From JBJXHC01 sp046160825 (GTDB lineage Bacteria; Bacteroidota; Ignavibacteria; UBA10030; UBA6906): 62,898 nucleotides of DNA. Under the pieces are notes generated by a model. The model searched no databases. It was not told where the DNA came from and saw only the letters and a program-made list of their open reading frames with translations. Positions 46,083 through 55,983 of this stretch are shown piece after piece; position 1 is the first letter of the stretch, and each line of letters begins with the position of its first letter. The position numbers and the translations under genes are program-made. The DNA is taken from NCBI GenBank assembly GCA_046160825.1, contig JBJXHC010000028.1, positions 1 to 62,898 of the forward strand, written 5' to 3'.

Positions 46083-49000
46083 ATCAGGTATTTACTATTT
46101 ATTCTTGCAGCGGTTCTGTTTGTTCCCGTGCTTTCATACGGCCAGCAGATCTATGACACTCCACCGACTACACCATCTGAACTGGGCCCGACCCCATTGC
46201 CGCTCGCGCCGAATGTCATCACCACGGCTGACGGGTACGACAACTTCGATATTGGGGTCGACAGCGGAGAGCCACATATCGCCACCAATCCCACGAACCC
46301 TCTCTGGTACTTCAACGCTTTCAATGTTAACCGTGCGCACAATACCATCAACGGACACGATTGGACGGCTGCGACGCCCAGTTTCGGATCGGGGTTTTCC
46401 ATGCGCGGGGATCCGATTGTTGCATATGATAGTCTGGGGAATTTGTACTACGAGAATATGTTTAGTGCGACAGCAGGTGGTCCCATTCTCGGTTGCAAAG
46501 TGATGGTCTCTTCGAACAACGGGACCACATGGTCGCCATCTCTTACCGCAATTGATGGTGTGGACAAGAATTGGATCGCATGTGATCAAACCGCCGGACC
46601 TTTTGCAAACTACGTCTATACCGGAATGACCGCCAGTGGAGGCGGCAACTTTGCGCGCAGTACTGATTTCGGGGCTTCGTGGATAAACACATGGACGTTC
46701 GGAACTCAGAGTCTCCCCGGTATGATGGTTGCGGTGGCCCCGGATGTGCTCGCCGGCAATAATATTTCTGGCGGATGCGTGTATGTCGTCACCAACTCCG
46801 GCCCGACATCAAACTCGGTCTACACATTCTACAGGTCGACCGATGGAGGTGAAACATTCGATCTTCGTTCGTCACTCACTGTGGCTGGCTATGTCGGAAC
46901 GCTGAACAGCATCGGACGACTGGTGATCAATAACGCGCGTACGCGACCCTACCCGTTTATTGCAGCGGATAATAGTTATGGTCCGCACCGCGGTCGACTC
47001 TATCTTGTCTACGCATCGAATGTCCCTGTTGGCAATGGAAACAAGCCCGACATCTTTCTTCAATATTCAACCGATCAGGGGACGACATGGTCGACGAGTG
47101 TGCAGGTGAACGACAATGCCGATCCCATGTCCACCAACGAATGGTTTCCTGCCATCTGGTGCGACAAGGAAACGGGCAGGCTGTATATCAAGTGGTATGA
47201 TATGAGAAACGACCCCACCAACCAGCGTGCGTGGGTGTACGGTACGTACACAGACGATGGCGGTCAGACATTTGCTCCGAACCAGAAAATCAGCAACCAG
47301 GATTTTGTGTATCCGGCACCCGCCTGCGGAGCGAACACCAATTGTTATCGCGGCGATTATGACGGTATCACTTCGAACGCCCAGACATCAATGTCGGTAT
47401 GGACAGACTTCCGGAATGGAAACTACGGAAGCTTCGTTGGCTACTTCCCGGATTTTGCGATGCAGATTTCCCCCACTGTTACCACAATGGCCAATACCGA
47501 CAGTGCGAATATTACGGTGAAAGTACCCGGCGTGAAACTCTATACCGCAACGGCAAAATTCTCCGTCACGGTTTCCCCCGCTGCTGCATTCTCATTCGTG
47601 TTTCCCGAAGGGGATTCACTGACGACCTATCCTGATTCGTTGACGATAAAGATGAACACCTCGGGTGTTTCCAATGGTGCCTATACCGTGACGGTGACGG
47701 GTCAGGGTCCGAATGGAACCCCGGTACATAAGCGCACCATTGCGATCACCGTCCAGGCCCCATCCATTAGTATTATCGCTCCCAATGGAGGAGAGTCGTG
47801 GCAGATTAATTCCACCAAAACCATCCAGTGGAGCTCGGCGGCATTTTCCTCTCCGGTGAATATTGAACTCTCCCGCAACGGTGGGGTATCGTTTACCGAA
47901 ACTCTATTCTCAAATTCTCCTAACGACGGCAGCCAAAGTTGGCTCGTTACCGGGCCTGTCAGTGCCACTACCCGGATCCGGATTTCAGGAGTATCGAACC
48001 CTGCAGTGGCTGATACCAGTACGAGCAATTTCAGCATTGTCCAGGCCTCCATCACTCTTGCAGGTCCGAACGGCGTGGAAGAGTGGGGCATTGGTAGCAG
48101 TCAGACGATTACCTGGAGCTCCGTGAATATGTCCGGCTCTGTGCGCGTATTACTCTCCCGCAATGGCGGAGTAACCTACGCGGAATCGTTGTTCGCAAGT
48201 ACTCCGAATGATGGATCGCAATCGTGGACGGCTACTGCCCCAGTGACGTCAAACGCTCGCATCAAAATTGAAAGTATTGATGTCGGCGGTGTAGCGGATT
48301 CGAGTGACGCCGATTTCGCTGTCGTGCAAGCAACGATTTCGTTGGTGACCCCGAATGGCGGCGAGGTCTTCAATATCGGGGACACCGCGACAATTCAATG
48401 GAGTTCAACAAACCTCACCGGGAATATTCGCATTGAGCTTTCGCGCAATGGCGGTCTTTCCTATTCTGATATGTTGTTCTCGAGTATTCCTGACGACGGG
48501 TCTGAATCATGGGTGGTGGCGGGACAACTCACTCATCAGGCCAGGATACGGATTACCGGCCTCGGAGCGCCGGGTGTTTCTGATGTCAGCAATGCCAACT
48601 TCAGCATCGCACAGATGATCGGAGTTTCCGAAGGATGGAACCTTGTCGCAGTTCCATTGGTCGTGGGAGATCCAAGAACGACAACGCTATTCCCGACCGC
48701 CTCGTCTCCGGCATATGATTTTACATCAAAGGGTTATCAAGTTCGGGATTCACTGGAAAACGGAAAAGGGTATTGGTTGAAGTTTGCTGCTTCGGAAACG
48801 GTACCTCTCGTTGGCGGAATGATTGAATCCGATACCATTGAGGTGCCATTGGGATGGAGTCTTCTTGGTTCGATCAGCTACACGACAGCCACGGATAGTA
48901 TTGAACAAACGCCACCGGGAATCCTTCTCAGTATTTTTAGCTATCAAACCGGGGTCGGTTACCAGTCCGCTCCCGCAACAATTGAACCCGGCCAGGCGGT

Positions 49001-49088
49001 GTGGATCAAAACGAGTCAAGCCGGTGCATTGATATTGAAACGGGAACCACCGTCACCTGCGCTACTGTTGCGTCGCAACGAACGGTAA
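46083..49088 (+). CDS. Secreted sialidase-like protein with three PNGGE domains and terminal GWN-YWVK; apparent ATC start
   Basis: The frame is clear to 49088 and a good signal peptide (RYLLFILAAVLFVPVLSYGQ) begins at 46086, but no ATG, GTG or TTG starts it. GGGAGG (46072-46077) sits 5 nt before ATC (46083), so initiation at AUC, or an ATG lost by one change, is likely. The nearest upstream ATG (46011) lies inside the previous gene. The 1001-residue product has an exo-sialidase-like domain (about 60-460: DSGEPHIATNP, SSNNGTTW, STDQGTTW, DDGGQTF, YDMRNDP), a beta domain, three PNGGE-type domains (559-843) and a GWN-YWVK module (843-985). The end is PALLLRRNER, without YPNPFNP. A glycan-related role is possible but not certain. 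Confidence 0.8.
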   Translation: MRYLLFILAAVLFVPVLSYGQQIYDTPPTTPSELGPTPLPLAPNVITTADGYDNFDIGVDSGEPHIATNPTNPLWYFNAFNVNRAHNTINGHDWTAATPSFGSGFSMRGDPIVAYDSLGNLYYENMFSATAGGPILGCKVMVSSNNGTTWSPSLTAIDGVDKNWIACDQTAGPFANYVYTGMTASGGGNFARSTDFGASWINTWTFGTQSLPGMMVAVAPDVLAGNNISGGCVYVVTNSGPTSNSVYTFYRSTDGGETFDLRSSLTVAGYVGTLNSIGRLVINNARTRPYPFIAADNSYGPHRGRLYLVYASNVPVGNGNKPDIFLQYSTDQGTTWSTSVQVNDNADPMSTNEWFPAIWCDKETGRLYIKWYDMRNDPTNQRAWVYGTYTDDGGQTFAPNQKISNQDFVYPAPACGANTNCYRGDYDGITSNAQTSMSVWTDFRNGNYGSFVGYFPDFAMQISPTVTTMANTDSANITVKVPGVKLYTATAKFSVTVSPAAAFSFVFPEGDSLTTYPDSLTIKMNTSGVSNGAYTVTVTGQGPNGTPVHKRTIAITVQAPSISIIAPNGGESWQINSTKTIQWSSAAFSSPVNIELSRNGGVSFTETLFSNSPNDGSQSWLVTGPVSATTRIRISGVSNPAVADTSTSNFSIVQASITLAGPNGVEEWGIGSSQTITWSSVNMSGSVRVLLSRNGGVTYAESLFASTPNDGSQSWTATAPVTSNARIKIESIDVGGVADSSDADFAVVQATISLVTPNGGEVFNIGDTATIQWSSTNLTGNIRIELSRNGGLSYSDMLFSSIPDDGSESWVVAGQLTHQARIRITGLGAPGVSDVSNANFSIAQMIGVSEGWNLVAVPLVVGDPRTTTLFPTASSPAYDFTSKGYQVRDSLENGKGYWLKFAASETVPLVGGMIESDTIEVPLGWSLLGSISYTTATDSIEQTPPGILLSIFSYQTGVGYQSAPATIEPGQAVWIKTSQAGALILKREPPSPALLLRRNER

Positions 49089-49150
49089 TACTGTTGTAAC
49101 TGCTCCATGGAATGCTGTCCGTTCCTGTTTTTGAATTTGAAATATCCAAT

Positions 49151-52100
49151 ATGATCTGGTCAGAGAAATCCGTAACGCGGATCTGCGCGATCTTCTGTAT
49201 GTCTTTGACGGTCTGCGTCAGCAGCGTGCATGCGCAAGACACAGTCCGCGTTGCGACATACAATATCTTGAACTATCCCGGCGGCGATGCAGCCACGCGG
49301 AATCCGCATTTCCGCGCGGTGATGTACACCACGAACCCGGATGTCCTCGTTGTTCAGGAAATGCAAAGCTCGGCGGGTGTGACGCAGTTCAGAGACAATG
49401 TGTTGAATTCCGGTCAGCCGGGGATGTATACGTCGGTGACCTTCAACGACGGTCCTGATACTGATAACGCGTTGTTCTACAAATCGAGCGAGGTGGCGTT
49501 TCTTGGTGCAACCTACATCGTCAACTCGCCGAGGACGATTGCCGAGTACAGGTTCAAGCCCGTGGGAAGTCCGGACACGGTGCGTTTATATTCTGTTCAT
49601 TTGAAAGCCAACGTGGAAGACAGTTTGGACCGCCTTGCTGAAGCGATCACGTTGCGCAACTATCTGAACGCCTTGCCGGCGGGAACAAAGTTCATCGTGG
49701 CAGGGGACTTCAATATCTATCGCAGCACAGAGCCGGCATTCCAAAAACTTATTGTGAGCGAGGCGGATAACGACGGTCGCTCCAAGGATCCGTTGAATGC
49801 CATTGGTACGTGGAATAATAACTTTGCTTTTCGCGGAATTCATACACAATCCACGCGCATACGGGCGTTCGGCACTCCTTCAACCGGTTCAACGGGCGGC
49901 TTGGATGACCGGTTTGACATGCTCTTGGTCTCGTACCCGATGGAGTCTCACCTGTTGCTTTCGACGTACACACCATATGGAAACGACGGCAACCATTTCA
50001 ATGACAGCATCAATCAACTTCCCAATACGGCTGTCGCGGACAGTGTCGCAAACGGTTTGCACTACGGGTCCGATCATCTTCCCGTGTTTGCCGACTTTGT
50101 GTTCGGAACATCAGAGCCTGATACCGGTTTCGTCAGCATTGCTTCCGGCAACTGGAACACACCCGGCATATGGAGCGGAGGAGTTGTGCCTACAGGAACC
50201 TCGCCGGTGACCGTCGCAACCGGAACCACGGTCACGATAGACGGAACCACAAGCTGCGCTACGATTGCCATTGCAGGAACACTGCAGTGTGACGCAACAA
50301 CGGGCCGCAGCCTTGATGTGAACGGCAATCTCGTGATACAGTCGGGCGGTGAAATGCGCGCCAGCTCCACATCTGCTACCGGTTCGACGACGCAGGTTCT
50401 CACGGTCGGCGGAAATTTCACCAACAACGGGACATTCACTCCGCGGCAGACAACTTCCGGGACCCGGGTCATGAACGTCACGTTCGATGGAACAACTAAT
50501 GCGACAATCGGAGGGACGACATCTCCCACCGATTTCAATGTACTGACAATGAGTCTCTCCACACCGTCGAAGGTTCTCACACCGTTGATCAATATCAATA
50601 TCATCGGGACGAACACCAATCCCCTTGCCCTCAATCAGGGCACGTGGGCACAGAATGCAGGCTCGACTTCCATCATCAATAACCTGAACATGACGGTTGC
50701 GTCGAATGCCGTTCTTGCCATCGGTGGCGGATCGCTGACCACCATTGCCTCGCTGATCGTCAATGGCGCGCTGGATGTATCGGGTGGTACACTGACGGTG
50801 GGAAGCGGCAACAACCGGGTGGAAATCGCATCCGGTGCGATCGCGGAGTTTTCAGGCGGCACAACGAACATTGGAGGGCGCTTACTGTTGCTCGGCGGTA
50901 CCACGGATATCACAGGCGGAGCCGTTTCAGTCAATCCGCGCGGAAGCGCCGATCTGTCGCCCGTCAACAGTGTGGTGGATGTTCGCGCGGCGGCTTCCAT
51001 GACGATGACCGACGGCTCGCTCACAGTGGTGAATCCGAGAACAAGCACTCTTGCGGCCTATGAACTTCAAGTTGTTTCGGGCGCGGGCGCAAAGAATTTT
51101 TCCGGCGGGACGATATATCTCGGCAACGGTGTGAGTACGTTTGCTGGAACCGATACCGGCTTCGTTATTGAATCAGGTGTCACGCTGCCAAATATGGTTA
51201 TCCGCACAGGGGGTGGAACAGGCAAGGACGTTGCGCTTGCATCTGCGCTGACGGTACGCGGTTTGGAGCTGGAATCAGGAACATTGAAGCTCGCAAGTCC
51301 ATTTGCTTCCGGGTTTGACCTGACAGTCTCCGGCGATCTCATGAGAAGCGCAGGTGTCTTGAGTCCCGGCACACGCACAGTCACGCTGTCCCAGCCTGCT
51401 CCGGCAGAACAGACCTCTGTCTCAAGCGGATTTACCGGTGCAAACACCCTTCATCATCTTACCATCAACAATCCATCGGGTGTGACGCTTGGCGGTAATA
51501 TGGAAGTGAATGGAACACTCGCCGTAGTCAACGGTTCGTTGGAGGCGAGTACATCGACGGTGACTCTCGGTCCGTCGGCCACATTAAGTGAAGCGGACGG
51601 TCAAACAGTCATCGGACGAATATCGGCCACACGCAACGTGGCGCAGTCCGTGAATAACGCATTCGGCGGCATCGGATTGGAAATCAACGCAGATGGCGCT
51701 GTTCCGGGTTCAACCACGGTTATCCGGACAACAGGTATTGCATTTACCAGCGGCTTTGCATCCTCCATTGAGCGGTCGTTCGATATTCTGCCAGCGCTGA
51801 ACAGCGGATTGGATGCGCGTATTCGATTCTTTTATGACGATACAGAGATCGATGGTCAACAATCAGCTTCGTTGCGACTCTGGCACTCGGAAGACAGTGC
51901 TGCCACGTGGACACTTGCCGGTGGCACGGTTGATACAGCGCTGCGCCGCATTGAACTCACCGGCGTGGATTCGTTCTCTGTGTGGACTGCATCGGACTCG
52001 GCGAATCCGTTGAGTCAGTTTTCCGTGAATGTCACATTGACGAATGGCTGGAATGCCGTCTCGGTTCCTGTTGGCACACCGCAGAATTCAGTGCAGGAAT

Positions 52101-52507
52101 TATTCCCCCTCTGTCCGCCGTTTATCGCGTATAATTTTATAGGAAGCGCAGGGTACCAGCAACAGAGCACGATGGAGCGGGGAATTGGATATTGGGTGAA
52201 GTGTTCCGGCGGAAATGTGCAACTGACCGGCACACAGGTTCTTGACGACACCATTGTTGTTGTAACGGGATGGAATCTCATTGGATCAATTTCCGTTTCA
52301 GTGGACACGGCGACCATTGTTCAAGTACCCTCCGGAATTCTCTCGTCACAGTTCTTTGAGTACACCGGCACGTACAATGCCGCGGCATCCATTGAGCCTG
52401 GCAAGGCGTATTGGGTGAAGGCAGGCGCGCCGGGAGTTCTGGTGATGCAGGGTTCCACTCCGGAGTTGAAAAAGAAAACCAGCCGCATTGGTTCGTCAAC
52501 GAAATAG
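49151..52507 (+). CDS. Secreted endonuclease/exonuclease/phosphatase-family protein with beta-helix and terminal GWN-YWVK module
   Basis: ATG 49151 gives a compact signal peptide (MIWSEKSVTRICAIFCMSLT, cleavage near VHAQ); an in-frame ATG at 49112 is an alternative and neither has a clear ribosome binding site. The 1118-residue product has an EEP domain (about 30-320) with ATYNIL, VVQEMQ (E70), YSVHLKA, AGDFNIY (D186, N188), LDDRFDMLLVS and GSDHLPVFADF (D308, H309), the Mg-dependent set of DNase I-like enzymes. Extracellular nuclease or phosphodiesterase activity is likely. A G8-like region (SGNWNTPGIWSGGVVP, from about 325) and a long strand-repeat stalk come next. The GWN-YWVK module (about 955-1098) ends the protein, followed by a Lys/Arg-rich tail (KKKTSRIGSSTK). 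There is no YPNPFNP tail. Confidence 0.87.
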   Translation: MIWSEKSVTRICAIFCMSLTVCVSSVHAQDTVRVATYNILNYPGGDAATRNPHFRAVMYTTNPDVLVVQEMQSSAGVTQFRDNVLNSGQPGMYTSVTFNDGPDTDNALFYKSSEVAFLGATYIVNSPRTIAEYRFKPVGSPDTVRLYSVHLKANVEDSLDRLAEAITLRNYLNALPAGTKFIVAGDFNIYRSTEPAFQKLIVSEADNDGRSKDPLNAIGTWNNNFAFRGIHTQSTRIRAFGTPSTGSTGGLDDRFDMLLVSYPMESHLLLSTYTPYGNDGNHFNDSINQLPNTAVADSVANGLHYGSDHLPVFADFVFGTSEPDTGFVSIASGNWNTPGIWSGGVVPTGTSPVTVATGTTVTIDGTTSCATIAIAGTLQCDATTGRSLDVNGNLVIQSGGEMRASSTSATGSTTQVLTVGGNFTNNGTFTPRQTTSGTRVMNVTFDGTTNATIGGTTSPTDFNVLTMSLSTPSKVLTPLININIIGTNTNPLALNQGTWAQNAGSTSIINNLNMTVASNAVLAIGGGSLTTIASLIVNGALDVSGGTLTVGSGNNRVEIASGAIAEFSGGTTNIGGRLLLLGGTTDITGGAVSVNPRGSADLSPVNSVVDVRAAASMTMTDGSLTVVNPRTSTLAAYELQVVSGAGAKNFSGGTIYLGNGVSTFAGTDTGFVIESGVTLPNMVIRTGGGTGKDVALASALTVRGLELESGTLKLASPFASGFDLTVSGDLMRSAGVLSPGTRTVTLSQPAPAEQTSVSSGFTGANTLHHLTINNPSGVTLGGNMEVNGTLAVVNGSLEASTSTVTLGPSATLSEADGQTVIGRISATRNVAQSVNNAFGGIGLEINADGAVPGSTTVIRTTGIAFTSGFASSIERSFDILPALNSGLDARIRFFYDDTEIDGQQSASLRLWHSEDSAATWTLAGGTVDTALRRIELTGVDSFSVWTASDSANPLSQFSVNVTLTNGWNAVSVPVGTPQNSVQELFPLCPPFIAYNFIGSAGYQQQSTMERGIGYWVKCSGGNVQLTGTQVLDDTIVVVTGWNLIGSISVSVDTATIVQVPSGILSSQFFEYTGTYNAAASIEPGKAYWVKAGAPGVLVMQGSTPELKKKTSRIGSSTK

Positions 52508-52580
52508 TGTAGTTGTTATGAAGAAAACCGTACACGTTCATCATCAAACATGATCAACAAAAATTAATTCAGGGAGAGCC

Positions 52581-55500
52581 ATGCGTCGTTCTTTATTCCT
52601 TCTGTCTCTGCTGTGCATCGTTGGTGTTGCAGCACTTCGTGGTCAGGGCTTTCACACTGTCCATTCCTCGGATGGAGTTACCGTCTGGGCTGCCGGAAAC
52701 AGCGGATTGCTCTGGCGCTCCACCGATGGCGGCGCTGTATGGGAGAGCTACTCACTGACCGCACAAACATTGCGGAGTGTGTTTGCACTCGGTTCGCATG
52801 TGTGGGTTGTCGGAGACGCCGGGATATTTTTGCATTCGACGGACGCGGGCAGCAATTGGTCGTCCGCAACGATCAACGGGGGAACGGGACTTCGCGCAGC
52901 ATGGTTTGCAAATGCCGATACCGGTTGGGTTGCGGGAGATAACGGGAGCCTTCTTGTTACGAACAACGGCGGCGGTTCGTGGGCGGCGCAGACATCCGGA
53001 ACGGCAGATCGCCTCAATACGCTCTGGTTCGGTAACGCGCAGTTCGGGTTTGCCGGCGGCGCAAATGGAACACTTCGCAAAACCACCGATGGCGGCGCTT
53101 CGTGGAGTAACTCTGCCGATGTTCTCTGGACGGAAGACATCTACGCATTGAGCGGCAAGTTTGGCACCGGCGCAGTGTACGCCGTGGGCGAAGACGGCTT
53201 CGGCAGCAAGAGTACAGCCAGCGGCACTTCATGGACGCCGTTGAAACTCCGCACCGATGCGCGATCCGATGCAATGGATGTGTTTGTCTTTGATACCGAT
53301 ACGGCAATGTTCGTCGGTGGCGGGGGATATATTCGCTCGACGAAAGACGGTGGCGCAACTTCTCAATGGCCCGTACACTCGATGCACGGTCGGCTGACAT
53401 CCATTTTTTTCTATAATTCCTTGAAGGGTTGGACGTGCAGTGATAAGAACAACGCCATCATGCGTTCGACCGATGGCGGGACAACCTGGTCATTGCCGAC
53501 AGGGACAACAGCATCATCAAGTTGGTCGCTCAAGCAATCCGCGGGTAACACAAGAGGTGATACATTTGTTATGGATCCGTGGAATAAGGATAGACTGTTT
53601 GCCGTTTTCGGGAGTCGCGTCTACGTGAGTACGAACCGCGGTGATAACTGGACAATCAAGGACACTATTCCCGGCGATGGCCTCACTCATTCATTCTATG
53701 TTTCTCCAAAAGACTCCAACCTCTGGGTTGCTGCAAACGACGGCTCTCCCGAAGGCATCAAGCGCACGACGAATGCCGGCGCTACATGGACGACGACAAT
53801 AGCAAAAGCGTTTACCAGCTATGGAATGCCGCTTGAGATGAACCCGGACAAGCCGGATACTCTCTTGTTCGCAGCAGATGGTAGTGGTGGTAGCGGCGCA
53901 AACGGCCGGGTCTATCGATCGACGAACTTCGGCCTCACATGGGATACACTTGCCATTACCAGCTTCAGAAGTCCATGCGATGTCATCATTGTTCCTGACA
54001 GCAATAACATTGTTTATGTAGGAGATGGTGTTACGGGGAGCGGCCTTGGTCGGTTTTGGAAATCAACCACCGATGGTACTACATGGACACTGATCGATTC
54101 GGTGAGCGGATCGGAAATCCCAACAATGTCGATAGGACGATTGAGGAACAATGAAGCATTCTTTACTGCGTGGGGTTCGGGCGGATTTAAGAAGTCAACG
54201 AATCATGGAAGTTCGTGGACGCAAGTTGCAACCACCGGCTCTACTTGGGGAACTGATGTTTCCAAGGATGATCCGAACGTATTAATTTATGGCGTTTACA
54301 GTGGTGGTTTGGCGTATCTCTCAACCAATGCCGGGACTTCTTTTACCACCAGTTCTTTAGGAACCACTAACTACTCGTACCTTTGTTATGATCGCGGGAC
54401 AATCCTCGCGCAACAAAGCGGGGGTGTATATAAGCTTGCATTCTCGTATGTGGTACCCATCAGTAACGCACAGGTCGTGAGCGTACTTTCGCCCAACGGC
54501 GGCGAAACATGGGCGTACAACAGCGTGCAGAATATTACCTGGGTTGCGAGTAACGTCGCCAACGTGAGGCTGGATTACAAGACGTCGGCCGCGGGACCGT
54601 GGCAAACCATTATCGCCAGCACACCGGCGGCGGCAGGCTCATACGCGTGGACAGTTCCGAACGATCCAACCATAGAGGCGAGAATTCGCATTAGCGATGC
54701 TTCCGATGTATCTCCGATTGACAGCAGCAACGGTACATTCTCGATTACGGTTTCGGCAATCTCGTCGGCACCGACATCGCTTGCATTCGGCAACGTGTTG
54801 CTGGGCAGCAGCGGATGGGATACGGTTCGCATCTCCAACCCCGGCATCGGCACGCTCGTGATCACCAGTGTTACGACGGGCAACGCTGACATGGTTCCGG
54901 GGCGAACGTCGTTCACTATTGCACCCGGTGAATCCGATACGCTCTCCGTCCGATTCTCGCCATCGTCCAGCGGAGTGGCAAACGACGTTATGTCCATTGC
55001 CAATAATTCAGCAACGCCTGTGTTCAACATCCCTCTTTCCGGAACGGGAGAAGCAACAATTCCCGCTCTCGTGTTACCTCTGAACGGCGTACAATATCTC
55101 TCTGTCTCACCTGAACTGGAGTGGGACGTGGTTCCCTCAGCGCTTTCCTATCAACTCCATGTTGCCACGGACAGTGCGTTTGCCGGTGTTGTTGTCAACG
55201 ATTCCGGTGTTGTGGGAACCTCAACCACGGTGGGACCGCTTGCCGGCAATGTTGTTCACTACTGGCGCGTGCGTGCAATCTCCGGCGGCGGACCCGGACA
55301 GTGGTCGTCGCAATGGAAATTCTCCACAACGGCATCGGTGACAAACCAATATCCCGTGTTGAGCGGATGGAATATGCTTTCGTTGCCATTGAAAGTTGGC
55401 GACCCCCGCAAATCAACCCTCTACCCGACATCGTCCTCTCTTGCGTACGGCTACATTGATGCGGTGGGATATTCCGTCATGGACTCATTGCACATTGGGT

Positions 55501-55817
55501 CCGGTTACTGGTTGAAGTTTGACGCTGATCAGGACGTCAGTATCTCGGGAGACTTGATCGGGAGCGACACCATTGCCATCGGGGCTGGATGGAATATTCT
55601 CGGGGCAATTTCGGCTCCGGTCTCCGTGTCTTCGATTGTCGAAGTACCTTCGGGGGTTGTGCAATCGGCATATTTTGGCTACAACACCGGATACGTTGCC
55701 GCGGACTCGCTGTATCCGGGCAAATCGTATTGGGTGAAAACGAATGCTGCCGGACAATTGATCTTCGCGCCAATAGCTCTTCCTGCGGTCGTGGGGAAGG
55801 GGAAGAAAAGTCGGTAG
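52581..55817 (+). CDS. Secreted double-propeller protein with PNGGE, ASH, FN3 and terminal GWN-YWVK modules
   Basis: ATG 52581 follows GGGAG. The 1078-residue product has a signal peptide (1-22, ending RGQ). Seven YCF48-type blades (about 20-310) are followed by seven BNR-like blades of a different style (about 325-625; VYVSTNRGDNW, TTNAGATW, STNFGLTW), again suggesting two seven-bladed propellers. Then come a PNGGE-type domain (about 632-725), an ASH/choice-of-anchor D domain (about 727-830: SLAFGNVLLGSSGWDTV), an FN3 domain (about 830-920) and a GWN-YWVK module (about 921-1063). It ends VVGKGKKSR with no YPNPFNP tail. Its stop codon merges with the nonamer repeat that precedes the next gene. 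Function is unknown beyond probable surface binding. Confidence 0.83.
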   Translation: MRRSLFLLSLLCIVGVAALRGQGFHTVHSSDGVTVWAAGNSGLLWRSTDGGAVWESYSLTAQTLRSVFALGSHVWVVGDAGIFLHSTDAGSNWSSATINGGTGLRAAWFANADTGWVAGDNGSLLVTNNGGGSWAAQTSGTADRLNTLWFGNAQFGFAGGANGTLRKTTDGGASWSNSADVLWTEDIYALSGKFGTGAVYAVGEDGFGSKSTASGTSWTPLKLRTDARSDAMDVFVFDTDTAMFVGGGGYIRSTKDGGATSQWPVHSMHGRLTSIFFYNSLKGWTCSDKNNAIMRSTDGGTTWSLPTGTTASSSWSLKQSAGNTRGDTFVMDPWNKDRLFAVFGSRVYVSTNRGDNWTIKDTIPGDGLTHSFYVSPKDSNLWVAANDGSPEGIKRTTNAGATWTTTIAKAFTSYGMPLEMNPDKPDTLLFAADGSGGSGANGRVYRSTNFGLTWDTLAITSFRSPCDVIIVPDSNNIVYVGDGVTGSGLGRFWKSTTDGTTWTLIDSVSGSEIPTMSIGRLRNNEAFFTAWGSGGFKKSTNHGSSWTQVATTGSTWGTDVSKDDPNVLIYGVYSGGLAYLSTNAGTSFTTSSLGTTNYSYLCYDRGTILAQQSGGVYKLAFSYVVPISNAQVVSVLSPNGGETWAYNSVQNITWVASNVANVRLDYKTSAAGPWQTIIASTPAAAGSYAWTVPNDPTIEARIRISDASDVSPIDSSNGTFSITVSAISSAPTSLAFGNVLLGSSGWDTVRISNPGIGTLVITSVTTGNADMVPGRTSFTIAPGESDTLSVRFSPSSSGVANDVMSIANNSATPVFNIPLSGTGEATIPALVLPLNGVQYLSVSPELEWDVVPSALSYQLHVATDSAFAGVVVNDSGVVGTSTTVGPLAGNVVHYWRVRAISGGGPGQWSSQWKFSTTASVTNQYPVLSGWNMLSLPLKVGDPRKSTLYPTSSSLAYGYIDAVGYSVMDSLHIGSGYWLKFDADQDVSISGDLIGSDTIAIGAGWNILGAISAPVSVSSIVEVPSGVVQSAYFGYNTGYVAADSLYPGKSYWVKTNAAGQLIFAPIALPAVVGKGKKSR

Positions 55818-55889
55818 AGTTGTAGAGTTCAAGAGTTCGTAGAGTTTGTGGAGTTCATAGAGTTTGTGGAGTTCATAGAGTCTGTGGAG
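55817..55889 (+). repeat. Left GAGTTYRTR nonanucleotide array
   Basis: Two 8-bp units are followed by six 9-bp units (GAGTTCGTA, GAGTTTGTG, GAGTTCATA, GAGTTTGTG, GAGTTCATA, GAGTCTGTG), starting in the stop codon of the upstream gene. The same unit type recurs at 56808-56851, again starting in a stop codon. Confidence 0.85.
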
Positions 55890-55907
55890 GAGAGGGTTAA
55901 AGTTATT

Positions 55908-55955
55908 TGCGTTCTTGGCGGTTAATTCCATTGAGGAGATAAACGCAAAGGTCGC
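55908..55955 (+). repeat. Left CTTGGCG/TTTGCG element
   Basis: It contains the 19-bp string at 55914-55932, identical to 56863-56881, followed by AAACGCAAAGGTC. It lies between the left nonamer array and the start of the 274-residue gene. Confidence 0.85.
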
Positions 55956-55983
55956 AACGTGCAGTACAATTACGAAGGTCGCA

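Noticed and set aside
36720..49088. Annotation of the propeller proteins as active sialidases
   Set aside because: Asp-box-like blade motifs are present but the sialidase Arg triad and Tyr/Glu pair cannot be identified, so only 'sialidase-like' is used.
55915..55983. Upstream extension of the 274-residue gene
   Set aside because: It is translated from the CTTGGCG/TTTGCG repeat; the signal peptide begins at ATG 55984.
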